From Paragonimus westermani (taxonomy: Eukaryota > Platyhelminthes > Trematoda > Plagiorchiida > Troglotrematidae): 64,000 nucleotides of DNA. Position numbers and translations under genes: made by a program. Below, in pieces: positions 20,370 to 32,600 of the stretch (positions within the stretch are counted from its first letter, which is position 1; the number at the start of each line of letters is the position of its first letter). The stretch is from positions 60,562 to 124,561 of the forward strand of contig QNGE01000919.1 in assembly GCA_008508345.1 (NCBI GenBank). Direction: 5' to 3'. The notes under the pieces are model-generated. The model was not told where the DNA came from. It ran no database searches and was given only the letters and a program-made list of their open reading frames with translations.

Positions 20370-23300
20370 TTCCCATGAATCATGGGGCGTGAAGGGGCAC
20401 CATGAAGGTTCAATGTTGGACGTCGTAAAACCAAATTGAAATTTTTGAGTGTTCCATCATGGCCTCAGAAGAGCTCCGTAGGTTGTTAAGAATCCGTAGA
20501 TCAGAACCTACTGTTATAATTTAGTAGGAACTAAATTATTGCGTAACATTTCCTGTGGTGTTATCAAAGATTCAACGATGAACTGGAAACAACGACTTAA
20601 CGTTAATCAATGACAACTCACATTATTCATATTTTTGACAGTGACAAACTCGTCTACTGCTGTAAAAGTTGCACGCGGACATTATGCAGATGTACGGCTA
20701 AAGACTCTTGCTTATCCGTACTCAGCTGACAGGAACGAAAATACTGGATGGAGTTGTCCGTTGTCCATGTGTATCAGACACTCCGTATGCGTTTCTATCA
20801 GGTTTATTTAAGGTGTCAATTTTTAATCCACGAAACCTTGTTACTGGGGTCCCATTAAGTCTAGATATTGCCGTGCTGCTTAAAACTAGACGACGGAGTA
20901 AAGTATTCTGGACTTGATCCCTTAACAGTGTAGACTTTATTGTCAAAAAGTTACCTGGATCCCAGAAGACTTGCCAGTGTTATTTTCAGGGTTTTAAAAT
21001 TTAGACCGTTTTTTCTGTGTGACACATCTGAGGGACCATAGGTAGTCTGTGGATTTCGTTTATTGCAGTCGTAGGCGTTGATAATCACTGCGACAGCACG
21101 GCTGATGTTACGGCCTATGTTTTTTTTTTACTAGTTTTATAGCAGTTGAACCTCAATCTGAACTATGTGCGTGAGGCGGATGGTAATGATGTTAATGATG
21201 ATTGTGAGGTCAACCGACATCGAACTAAGGTGGACTGACAGACAGAAAAGCGGACACAGTAATCTGCAAGAAAAGCCCATTTTGCACTATTTTCTGTTAA
21301 AACGGATCACAACGTGTAGTCGAGACCTCACCCCATCGGGCGTGCCCGCTCACATCCTGCACAGTCCGTTAAAAGTTGCGTAATGACGCGTTACACATTC
21401 CGAACGCGAACATTCCGCCACGAACCGGTGTTGTAGACAACAGAACAGTACTCAGAAGGTGGACAGCCAATTTGAAGTATTTGCAGCATTTTCTTTATCG
21501 ATGGTTCTGTTACGGCATACTTTGTAGCAAACCAACAGAAACACCCCTTTTACACGTTTCTGACTCAGTCAGGTGCTCCTGTCTTTCACACTGTTTGTGT
21601 CATAACTACTCAACTCGTCATTTCGCTGTCAAACTTCATCTGAATTCATGATCTGAAAAATTAACCTGGTTCGATTGCAAGAACGACCAATTAGCGTCCA
21701 TTAATATCAATTCTGGTATAGGAATTTCCTCTTGCATTGCTTAATTTCGTTTAGTTGCGAACTAGGCTTGTGTAATAAGTTTCCACAAACTGATGTGAAC
21801 CGTAATTAGCAATTTATTTTGCATATGCTCGAGTATCAACTCCACTTCAACTCCTTTTCATGGTTCCCTTGAATCCTGATTCGTGTGAATTGCTTGCTCA
21901 ATGTGCGTTATTCGTCTACATGCTGCACCGTGATTGCCCACTTGTTGTTAATGTTGTCGTCGTTGTTAGTGAGTTGAAAACTCGCACGCTGGTGCTTTGC
22001 TTTCATACTTCATCCCATCTTATGCTCCGCTAATCCACTGATGCTGTTGGGCCACTAGTTACCGTCGTACCAAAAGACAATAGTTCCATTCTGAATTATC
22101 TCCTATTAACAGCTTTTTTCATACGTGCCACCGTATGTTTTAACAAAGCTGCTATTTTTGAACAGACTGATGACCATCTTAAAATATAGCATCTGGATAC
22201 AAAAGCACAGCCCTCTGTGTACTATCTAATTTGGTAGTCTCACTTGCTTTTTGTGGACTTTCTATTCAGAATACTGGAATTCAGTGTATCATACTCGTAG
22301 CGTAAACTTTTCATTATCAAACACATCCGAAGGATGATTGACAGCGGCCTATTTCATGAATACTGTTGAATACAGGCACGATTTTATGTTCCCAGCTACT
22401 TTCAGGTCTGCGTCAACCTACGCTTGAATTCCATGCCTTCAGGCTAGTCGGAGTCATTACCCCTTTGTAGGAAAAGTAATTTCATTAATTATTCTGTTTG
22501 AACTGTTTTGTTATAAACATGTTGATTGGTTCACCAAAAGCACTTGAGTGTTCACTAACCCGAATCGCTTAGAGGACACTCATATTCCTGTACCTGTCAG
22601 CCTGCTCATGACAAACTGCATGCTGAGGTGAATATCTTTCCTTTCTAATTCATATTGCCTTTCTTTCAGTAAAATGTATTGAATGACAAATTAAGTGCAT
22701 ACTTTTCCTTTTGGTGTCTACAAACGGTCGATACCGGCCATTCCTTATCATCTAAAACTGAATAAGCGAATCTGAAATCACCTGAGCTACATTTTAATAC
22801 AACTATGTTAAGCGCCTAATAGACGGTGTGGGAATTGTATTCACCAGTTTCTGAGTAATAAATCCATAGACTTTCGTCCCGATGATCATAACATTTTAGG
22901 TAGATTGACCGCATAGATTTAGTTCTGACCTAGTGCATTATCTTCAGTCAAAACCTGGCGAAAAAGTTCTACTTGTACATGTGATCTTCAGACCAAATAA
23001 AAACGAATTATGAGAATGAGGGTTGAATATGAGTTAGGCAACCTTAATGCACGACAGACCATTCTAAGATAACAGGTGTTTCGTAGCATTTGTCAAAGTA
23101 GCTGTAAACCAGACCAGTTTTGATATATTGACAAAAAGCACACAAAACCAGTTTTCGCGACCACTTCCGATATATTTGTGGCTGTCGCGGCACAACATCT
23201 CACACTTTCCGTCTAACTATGTGTGATTTGATAGATCGGCTTGAGAACAACAACCAACTTAACTCGGGGGCCAGAATTGACCAACTGTGTCAAAATTGCA
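20370..23300. other. about 2.9 kb with nothing recognised
   Basis: No convincing coding exon, RNA gene or TE domain. It is AT-richer than the neighbouring TE blocks. Only a T run near 21120 followed by a GATG-rich patch (21179-21210) resembles a worn LINE tail. Confidence 0.4.
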
Positions 23301-23329
23301 CTAGGAACACTACGTTACTGTTTTGACTT

Positions 23330-23440
23330 CAATTAAGCCCACACTCCTAGACAGACGCCCTGTTGTGTGGTCGATGTGTCCTGTTCCACAAGTGCAAGAA
23401 AAAGTGTGAATACAAAGAAAGACAGCACCAATGGGCAATC
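23330..23440 (-). pseudogene. Penelope-like GIY-YIG fragment (lineage B)
   Basis: The minus-strand translation FSCTCGTGHIDHTTGRLSRSV resembles the lineage B PLE at 56.5 kb (FTCSCGSSYVSHTTRRLSERI). It is short and isolated, so certainty is limited. Confidence 0.5.
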
Positions 23441-24159
23441 CGTCACCAAGCTGAAGGTATACGGTTGTGTTTGAGATGATCGTTATTCTTACCTGTGCGT
23501 AATGGTCCACGGGTTCAAACAAACTTTCCAGTTCGCTACATACTTGCGATTTTATCGTTGTGCAGGAGGTCTATGAAAACCAGTGTGCACTTGGGAATGT
23601 ATCGTCCTATTTCACAACACTATTTGTGCTCCGCTGCTAGTAGCCGAGGCATCATATTCCTTCCATAAATACGGATTGATACACACCTATTTTTGGTAAA
23701 TAGTTGGGATTTCGTTTCATTCCCAGTTCAACAGCATTCACATCTGACCGCAGCTCTTGCATTTTCACAAGCGTACGCACAATGAAACAAAATTTACCAA
23801 AAAAAACTAAGCTTACCGGCCGTCAGGGCTAGAATGGATCGTGACGTGGTGTGGCGGCTTGCGCATCTCGATGACCTTCTGGGCTAAACTGGACGATGTG
23901 GTGACCACACCAACAGAGTTACTCATACCAGACAAGCCAACAGGTAGAGGTCTGACAAACCACAGTCTCCTGGTCCTCCAGATTGGGGGTTGGAAGGTGG
24001 TTGGCATCTATTCCCGAAAAACGTACCACTTCTGGTACACCGCCACTCACCCGCTGCCTTGCGGTACAGGCTTATGAGCCGAAGGCTTGGGACGAGAACC
24101 CTAATCGTTCTCCTGTCTAGGTTTGGGCTTCCTGGCAGTATCTCAGCCCACACACAACC

Positions 24160-25208
24160 GTGAATCCTCACAACATGAACAATTCCATACTGCATCGGCC
24201 GTCTCGCAGTATAAACCGGGTCGCCCTATCCGCTGCACACATCAGGGTGGATAGGCGAAAACATGCTACTGCTGACCCCTCACCCACTGTCCTATCAAAT
24301 TTAGTTCTCACGCCACTCCCGACCCCCAATTCTGATAATTTCTCTGCAGGTTCCACAACAGATATAATTAATCATAGTAACACTGTGCCGATAAGTCCCA
24401 GCTTGCGCCACTCAGTCCCAGACCTCCCTCGTCCTGTGCTTCGACCTAGAACGTAAATTACTATAGGTGCCTTCAACGTTCGTACCCTAAAACAAATAGG
24501 TCAACAGGCTGCTCTCGCACGAACGTTAGACTCGCTGCATATCGATGTTTGCTGTATCTCGGGGACTGCACTCCACAACAGTAGTCAACGTATGGAATTG
24601 ACAACACCCGCACTTTCTACCCGATATTGGTTATACACTTCAGGTGATTCCCCGGCCGCCGTTGCCGGTCAGGCTGTATTAGGCAGTCCTCGGCAGGACG
24701 GCCGCAGCCGCATTATTAGATTTGAATCTTGTTAGTAGTAGACTTTTTTCCGTCCGCTTTGCAGGTTGTGTTAGGGTCAGTTCTAGACGCAAAACTGTCA
24801 GAAATATTTTCGTTGTGTCAGCTTACACTCCAACTGACTGCAGTGACGTCGGCGTCGAGGAAGTCTTTTATTCGGATCTGGCCGCTCTCCTCCGGTCGAC
24901 ACGTGGTTCTGATACAGTCGTTCTGGCCGGAGATATGAACGCCAAGGTCGGCCGCTTTGGTGAGGCCGAATCTCATCTAGGTGGTAGGTTTGGGATAGCA
25001 TCACATCACTCGGATAATGGTGGGCGATTGCTGTAGCTGTGCGCTGAGCATGGGCCAGCACTGGTTTTAGGCATCGTGCACGTCATTGCTATACTTGGCG
25101 CCCTCCCTCTCTGGATCAGACCTGGTATCAGATAGATCACATAGCTGTTAGTTATACGTGTCGGGGTTCCATTCAGGACCGTCGTTCTTATTGGAGCACA
25201 CACCCAGA
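24160..25208 (+). pseudogene. LINE copy B: N-terminal region and APE-like endonuclease
   Basis: Same frames, stops and motifs as copy A at an offset of 12808: TIGAFNVRTL, DTVVLAGDMNAKVGR and LGGRFGIASHHSDNGGRLL. The sharing of every lesion means the copies descend from one already-dead sequence, or one has been overwritten by the other. Confidence 0.8.
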
Positions 25209-25221
25209 TTCAGATCATGCG

Positions 25222-27360
25222 TTGGCACGTTTTCGTTTCGTACTCACTTTTGCTGAGCAACGACCCCACCGACAACAACGATTGGCTGCTGAGAAACTGA
25301 CTATACCGTCGGTAAAGCATAAGTATCAGACCAGCTTAGAAATCTGTCCTAGTAGTTCTCGCTCCGAAGATCCCGATTGCTCCTGCACCCAGATCACACA
25401 GGGCATTCGGGAAGCAGGTAAATTAGCATGCGGCACGGGGGTACATGGAATGAACAAACATTGGACCTCGGAGAGATCCCTGGAGTTGTTAGATTCCAGA
25501 CGGAACATCCTTCCTGGCAGTTCATATAACAAGTCTAGAAGAGGTGTCCGTAGGAAACTGAAACGTAGCCTAAAAGCTGATCGTGAGGCTTGGTTATTGG
25601 GAAAGGTTGAGGGAATGGAGACGGCGTTTGCTTCAGGAAACACTGTTTAAGCTTATCCGTGCCACTGGTCCCAGGCGACCGTCTGTCAGTGAAGCTATCA
25701 GCGAGGCAGATGGCACATTCGTCTATAATAAGTTCAGAAGGTTAGAGCGATGGATGGAACACCTTGAGGATCAATTTAACCGGACTCCTGCTTCCACTAC
25801 GTTGCCGCCACAAACTTGTAATGTGGTGTCCTGGTCGATAGACTTGGAACCACCCACTGAGACTGAGGTCCGTAATTGTATTGCGGCTCTCAAGCGTAAT
25901 ACGGCTGCTGGTCCAGATGACCTCGTACTGGCACTTTTAAAAGAAGGGGGAGAGGCGTTAGTAGAGACTTCGACTCATTTTTTTCAACTTGTGTGGACGA
26001 CGGAAACCATCCCCCCTCCCCGCGAGTTGGGTCACTCGAAATAGTTCCTATGTTCAAGAAAGGTATCAGGGGCTCTTGCGACAACCACAGAGGAATTAGT
26101 TTGGCCCCAGTCATTTCTAGGGTCCTAGCATCCGTTATGCTCCGCTGACTCACTGCAGCTCGGGAGGTAAACATTAGGGAAGAGCGAGCAGGATTTCACC
26201 CCGGGCGGGGATGTATAGATCACATTTTCACTCTTCCTCAAATTCTGGGGCAGCGTCTTGTATATCGCAGGCCAACAATTGTATTTCTCGACTATAAAGG
26301 TGCGTTCGATTCAGTGGATCGATCTACACTTTTAGAGTCGCTCAAACACAGGTGTGCCGACTGAGTACGTAAACGTACTGTTGGCATTTCATTCCCACAC
26401 TTCAGCTCGGATCAGGGTTTATGGTGAACTGTCTGACAGTTTCAGCACCATGAGTGGCGTACGTCAAGGCTGTCCACTCTCACCATTTTTGTTTAATTTC
26501 GTCATACACGAAGGATGTCGGCGTGGACCCCCTACCTAGTGAAAGACTGACTGATCTTGATTATGCTGACGACAAGGTGTTGCTGTTTGACAGCTTTCAA
26601 GCAGCACAAGCAATGCTAGACACTATACCGCGTACTGCTAAATACTTCGGAATGCGGTTTGCCGCCTCACAATGCAAAGTAAAGTGCTCCTGCAGGATTA
26701 TTGTAATCACGTAGGTTTGGTGTTAAATAATGTAGGGGATTGTTGACCGGTTTGTATACCTGGGAAGCTGCATCAGTGGCGGCGGTGGAGGTGTGGGGAA
26801 TGAAATAGAAGCGCGTATCTCTAAGGCTATGATGGTATTCGCTAGTCTGGTGGCATCTCTGACGAAGGAGAGGATAACGGTGAGGACCGTATTACTTTAC
26901 GGCAGCGAAACCTATCCGCTCAGGTAGGGTAGAAGACGTGAACCGTCTTCAAGTATTTGGTCACCGATGTCTGCGTTCATTTCTTGTATCGCGTGGCACC
27001 AGTGTGTGAGTAACGAAGGGGTTAGGAAGCGGGTGTTTGGTAGTGATCGCCAAACGAGTTCTTTTGTTCAATCTCTACGTTTGTACAGGCTTAGATGGTT
27101 AGGTCATGTATAAAGGATGCCAGCTAGTCGTCTTCCACACCGCGCACTGTTCGCTGACACTGTGACCGACTGGTGTAAGATGCGAGGTGGACAGATAATG
27201 ACCTGGCGTAGGGGTTGATCACTGCGCGTCGTGTTCGTCTCGCGGGCTGGGGTCCTCGCGATTCAGAGTCGACGGCTGGAGACTCTAAGTGAGATGGTGG
27301 CTAATCGAGCTCAGTGGCGTGAATGTTGTTGTTTTTTCTCCGAGTTGTGTGTGATGTGAG
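25222..27360 (+). pseudogene. LINE copy B: reverse transcriptase and C-terminus
   Basis: RT blocks in order: NTAAGPDDLVLALLKEGG (about 25.9 kb), IVFLDYKGAFDSVDRSTL (26280-26330), VPTEYVNVLLAFHSHTSARI, MSGVRQGCPLSPFLFNFVI (26450-26510), LTDLDYADDKVLLFDSF (26550-26600) and MRFAASQCKVKCSC. The catalytic YADD is intact, but the frame shifts near 26340 and 26500. The C-terminal zinc-finger-like tail region reaches 27360. VRQGCPLSPFLF separates this lineage from the CR1-like fragments; I leave the clade open. Confidence 0.82.
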
Positions 27361-27447
27361 TGCATTTATTGACGCCTCACTCTCACTTGGAGCTCGGTTA
27401 TTTGTTTGTAGGATGTAGGCACCTTGATGTTGAATATATACGGAGTT

Positions 27448-27894
27448 TCGGATTGGAATGGCGCAACAGGATTTTGAATGCACAAGATGGATCGATAGCA
27501 TGACCAGTGGTCAAGATGTGTCTAGCGACTGAGGAAACAGGCTCTTTATGCGTTTCAGAAACATTGCCATTCTCCGGTAACACGGACTTCTGTACCCATT
27601 TAGGTAAATGTTCCTTCATTCTGGAGATCAAGCATCTCTCGGTTCTGCCTATGTAACTTTCTCCACAGTTACATACAAATTGGTAAACACAATGTGAAGT
27701 GGCGCTGATAGGCTGATCTCCTTTGACTGAAGGCAATGGTGGTTTCTGAGTCCGAGCGATTACACGGAGTTCAGCTGCATTAAATGTTCGTTTAATTGAA
27801 TTTCTTAATCGCTGTGTTGTTTGCTGCATGACATAATCACCCCTGAAGGGTAACTCTATGTAGACTCTCTTTTTCTCTACAGTGAACACCTTTT
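27448..27894 (-). mobile_element. 5'-truncated Penelope-like element nested in LINE copy B
   Basis: A 447-bp PLE on the minus strand bounded by the 7-bp direct repeat CGGAGTT (27441-27447 and 27895-27901). Removing the insert and one repeat restores a stretch that aligns base for base with the tail of LINE copy A. The frame (27889-27398) is open throughout: a linker with QTTQRLRNSIKRTFNAAELR, then the GIY-YIG domain CVYQFVCNCGESYIGRTER, RMKEHLPKWV and a C-terminal ARHILTTGHAIDP block. The RT domain is absent. Confidence 0.88.
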
Positions 27895-28284
27895 CGGAGT
27901 TATTTTCAGTAGTTAGGTCCCTTCCCGTTCCCTTGTTTCTCTTGGTTATGTGACAGTTAATCAGCAGTGTGAACCACTGGTGGTGAAATACGTTTACTGT
28001 GAATGCCTTTAACCGAACCTATTTTCGCGGTATGTGTAGGAAGCGAAACAGTTCGCTTGTTTGCCCGCAGTGTTAATGCTGAAATTAGTTGGACGTTATT
28101 TTTTACGAAATAAAGTGATGTGATAGGCGTCCACTGGTCAAAATTTACCGGAGGCACACAAACGGTCTCGCGTTTCCCCACGCACCGGGTATCCGCACCC
28201 AAGTAACTGATTGGATACACGTCGTGTGGCATATGCTATGCGTGCAAGTAAGTATCGCCAACACAGCCCCAGTAAAGCCGCATT

Positions 28285-28540
28285 GTGTTAATTGTTCTAT
28301 GTAGCCTTTTTTGCTTCCTCATAAGTAAGCTCAAAGACCTGACGTGTTTGTGTGTGGACCTCACCACTGAGTTTGGAAACATTTATCGAAAACCAATCGT
28401 GTTTGTGCACTCTTGCTTGACAGTGCAATATATGGGATGTACGACGAGAGTTTTTCACCATCCGGCGAGGCGGCCTAATCATCAGAAAGCTCTCTGGTCC
28501 GTCATACTAACCATCGTGTCAGAAATGGGGCAAAGATAGT
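28285..28540 (+). other. possible worn PLE sequence
   Basis: An open stretch contains NIYRKPIVF and VQYMGCTTRVFHHPA, loosely like a GIY-YIG domain (Y-x-G-x-T-T-R). Too weak to call. Confidence 0.25.
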
Positions 28541-29320
28541 TAATAAGCAAGTGGGTCTATAACCGTGAGACGGACTATACACAAAGCAGTTCAAATTAGG
28601 TTGTTTGCGCAGTGATCGATATGTAGGTACTGTATCTAGAAAGGTCTGCGTAAGGTGGCGAACATCTCTGTAATCCGAGTTGAGTGGGTAAACGGCTTGT
28701 TTTACTACACATTAGTGGGACTGCCGCAGGGGTACCGTACAGCGAGCACATTGAGTAGCTGTGAATCAAACGGTGGACGTTTGAACCCGAATCGTGGTAG
28801 GCTCACTAAATGACTAAAACCAAGATCATTCTAATTAAAACTAACTTTTTCTCAGATGTCACAGAGCTTCGAATTACAAAGCAGCTCTTTCGACCGTAAT
28901 TGTGAACTAGGCAGTTATGGATAACAAGCCTGTACTGTCAAGGTAGGTTGGTTTCACGGTTGCTAAGCTATACTCTGTCAGATGGCAATTATCCTCTTTA
29001 AAAAAATCAGCTGCGACGGAAGCAAAACCGTTCGAACTACGTGCAGATTTGTCTCGACTACTGACAGCCTCATCATGTTGTGGACTTCGGAGTCTTTAAT
29101 TGAGGTTGACGCCAACATGGGTGAGACGTAGATATTCGTTTCAAGTTACACAAGTTCCGTCGTAAACCGTCTGCCTGTAGTGGTTAGTGAACAATGCATA
29201 CTCTGCGGTCACACGCTACTACATGACGATGGGGTAAATGGGCGCCGTTTTGCTACTTCCATACACATATTTTAATGGTTAATCCATATCCGGCGGTGTA
29301 AGCAACTAGATGCTGAATGT
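28541..29320. other. no gene recognised
   Basis: No recognisable coding exon, RNA or TE motif. It lies downstream (3') of the RRP36 stop codon. Confidence 0.4.
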
Positions 29321-29329
29321 TTGATTATA

Positions 29330-29470
29330 GACCCAGCTACTTGTAGCAGTTAGTTCCTTTTCCCTCCCATTGTTTTTTCTCCTTTCTTGCTTGCTTCTTC
29401 CTCATGATTGTGTGGCAGTTAAGAACCAATGAAGGCTACTGATGTATTGTTGTCTATGCTGAAAAATGAC
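29330..29470 (+). repeat. LINE family 1 3' tail
   Basis: AGCAGTTAGTTCC, a C/T-rich block, TTCCTCATGATTGTGTGGC and ACTGATGTATTGTTGTC match the family 1 tail. No coding part is attached, so this is a very short 5'-truncated insertion. It sits about 100 bases past the RRP36 stop, in antisense to that gene. Confidence 0.65.
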
Positions 29471-29566
29471 TGACCAATAACCGAACATCTTCATAAAAAC
29501 GATGTGGGATTATTTGTAGAGAATCGTGTTCGTGCGCTTCTCATCACATTTGTACAAGAAATGGAA

Positions 29567-29688
29567 TCACGGTTTCGAATCAGTTCCTGTGTACAGTTGT
29601 TTACTCTGCTGTCGCATCAAGTACTTTTCCCGTTGCTTTCGACTCATGCTCTTTAGTCGTTTCTCCCGGAGTTCAGCACGCAGCTCCG
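29567..29688 (-). CDS. RRP36: RRP36 exon 3 (C-terminus and stop)
   Basis: The acceptor TTTCTTACAG precedes 29688. The two leading bases CG complete the codon left by exon 2 (T|CG, Ser). The exon encodes ELRAELREKRLKSMSRKQRE and a short tail to TGA at 29567-29569. Its highly charged composition matches the family's C-terminus. Confidence 0.82.
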
Positions 29689-32600
29689 CTGTAAGAAAGA
29701 GGAAATAAAACGAATGAGTGACACTTTCATTTTCGACAGGAGCACGGAAAGTCGACCCTAAAGTAGCTATTTAGGGAACTTGTTTGCTCAACTTGCATGT
29801 CGCCAGAAGCTTGTGCTCACAGACACCACTACACTCCTTCCTTCTTAAGTTTTGGTCAAACAAAAATATCATTCATCCCAAAGTTCTTTGTGTTGGGCGT
29901 CAAAATTCATCATGTCCCACTCATTCCAACACAAGGTTGAGTTGTGGGTGTATTGTTGATCTGACAATGGGGTCCTTTCTCCGGTTCCTTTAGTTTCGAT
30001 TGCTTCTGCTGATCGTTGCGACTGAACTATTAATGAGACCCTGCATGCGCCTCCACTTCGTCTCATCAGGAAACTGAATATGAACTTCAGGGATCAATGA
30101 GCACGAACCGATGGACTTTGTCGGTCTCCTTTTTGCTTGTAACACCGTCTGGGGACAAGCGATACAGTGAAAATGTTGCACTCCTCAGAAACCAATCACA
30201 AGCAGCGAACGTCGGTGCAGTAAATAGTCCTCGATGCATACAAAACAGACTAGCAAAGCCTTTGAGAGAAACGGTGAGTGGTGCACGGTGGCCCGCTTGT
30301 ATGGATTTGTTGGTTATAAATGGATCCGTACCGACTCTACCACGTACGACGCACAGCTCTACGTGGAACACAGAAGTAAACTTTTAAGCTCATCGGATAT
30401 CGCCACGCTGCCGGAGTAGATATCAACAAGCCCGACAGTGACACTTGCGTTTTTGAAGATGTTTGCAAGCATCGTCTCAGAGAGTTATCGATAACCACCA
30501 TCAGTCGGTTGTGATCGACGGTGTAAAAGGGTGCGCCACTAGCAGTAACGATTCAATACGTATTTTCCGGGGGCTGCTGTTAATCCTTCCAGTAGCGTGT
30601 GTATCCTCGCTCCGTCTGATATTTTTCTTTTTTCTTCAGAGTTACGCTTAATAACTGAAGTGGAAATGGGGTCACTTATGCGCATTCTTGCACAGGACTC
30701 CGCTTAGGTATACTGCTATAAGTATTAAGACAGGGGCGGTCGTACCTTTGTCCATCACCCGATTGACCTTGGAACAATGAAGCGTTCTCATCAAACCGCC
30801 TGATTCTGGCAGTACTGTAGACTAAAAGGAGATCGATGAGGTCCATCGGCTCTTGCTCGCTGACTCTTGCAGCTGGGACCCAAAGCCCTGGTTGCACTAA
30901 CAGGTCCTGCAGCTGCTCGGCGACCGACTGGTTGTGATGGACAATGTGAGCGGCCGAAACCAAAAGGACAGAAAAATAACACCATTGCCAGATCAATCAC
31001 GCTTCAGTTATCTAATCTGGTAGTGTTGTTGCAAGAAATGTGTATCAAAGTGGGAGGATTTTACACAATTGATAGTTTCTTATACCTGAAAAATGATATA
31101 AGGAGATGGATTGCAAATTGCAAGGCTTAAGCTCCAGCTGGGTAGCCTGCAGAATCCGGATTACAAGTGATTTGTTAAGCCACATGATAGCGAACGCTTT
31201 GTAATGCAAAAGCATGAGACCTACCATCATGTATGTGCAAAGGTCTATAGCTGCCTCATTAATTCAGTCCATGCTTCCTTGCTATGGCCAGCATTTCGAT
31301 CCCGGTTGTCCGGAGGTTGAGTAATACATAGCCTGGGGATTGCGACCTACACTCGTCAACCAATACCAGCATGTTTTGTAGATAAAATAAAGTCTACGAA
31401 GCACTTTTCTAGCAAGATGACAATCTATAGGCCTGCACACCAGCACTACATGAGAAACGCTAATGTGTTGTTGCGGCACCACGACGATTATCACAACGAT
31501 CTGATCTTAGAAACCGTAAAAAACTGAGAAGCCGTGCAGGTGGGAATGTTTTATTTTAAGTTCGAGACCTGCACAGGCAGGTCACGACACATCAGGTAAT
31601 GTCGAACAGGTTATATATAACCTTGTCCCAAAGTAGGTTCTTGAATATGAGTCAGCATTCCCAAACGCGACAAATGCTGTACCGGCTGAGTCACAAAGCC
31701 ACGACGGGAGCTCGAAAATTTCACGTTTAGACTCAGTTACCTGCCCAATCCACTACCATGAAATCCACCAAATGATCCATCAGACTAACTTCCCAAGCAG
31801 GATATCTCAACAGTTCACGCTAGAATGAATCCAACAATGCCACTGCTGAGCACTGAAAATGCATTACTTATAAGAGCAGGTTGTTTCTGCAGCTGGTTGG
31901 AATCCAGCCAAGGCCCTGATTTTTTGCAATTGGATTTCACCTAAATTATGAGATCTGCTACATTACTTGCAGGTTACTGAATACTCTTGGCTTGAAATGC
32001 TCGAACTTTTGATGGCCAAAGGTTCTTATCTGAGTGAAACCGCGTGAGTAGAGCCTGATGTGGGAATATTTCTTCAGGATGGCTAATGGCAAACTTTGTG
32101 AACGAAGCTTCAGTGGACAGGCTTTCGCACTCATTAATGAACTTAACACATACATCGTTTTACAAACTTCACTCGTTTTCCAGACTGTAGCTGATTCAGT
32201 TGCGTTTCGTGGATCTTCTTCATTGTCTCTCTCCTGAAAGTGCGGTCTTTGTAGGTCGCTTCGCGTTGTTTCAACAGATGCAAGGCACGCTTTGCCTTCT
32301 CACGTGTTTCAGGGTCCAAATTCTTCCTCAGCATCTTTTTCAATTTCTGTGAGAAAATTTGGAAACAATAGGGATATTCGGCATATTAGGACTAATGGTC
32401 CTACAAAATGTCAAAGTATAGACATCAGAGGGCACTTTCCAACAAAAACAGTTCACACAACCCTACACTCGTGATCGTCCTGCCATATGCTCCCTCGTTT
32501 TGAGGAAAGAGCCAAACAAGAGTGTTTTTGGCATCTACCCTCCCTATCGTCATGATCAACACAACCACCTTGAGCCTTATCAGTAGGCTCTTTAGTTCGG

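Larger units (their letters stand above)
23838..27990 (+). mobile_element. APE-type LINE copy B (family 1) with nested PLE
   Basis: The most complete family 1 LINE in the window: leader, endonuclease (24457-25208), RT (25222-27360) and a 3' UTR interrupted at 27441-27901 by a PLE. Stops and frameshifts, shared with copy A, disable it. The RT core absent from copy A is present here. The tail resumes at 27902 (TATTTTCAGTAGTTAGG) and ends near 27990. Confidence 0.87.

Noticed and set aside
28285..28540. A GIY-YIG-like reading frame
   Set aside because: Only one weak motif (YMGCTTR) and no flanking PLE sequence; listed only as a possibility.
30676..31000. Open frames on both strands at about 30.7-31.1 kb in RRP36 intron 2
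   Set aside because: The two strands mirror each other and neither matches a known domain.
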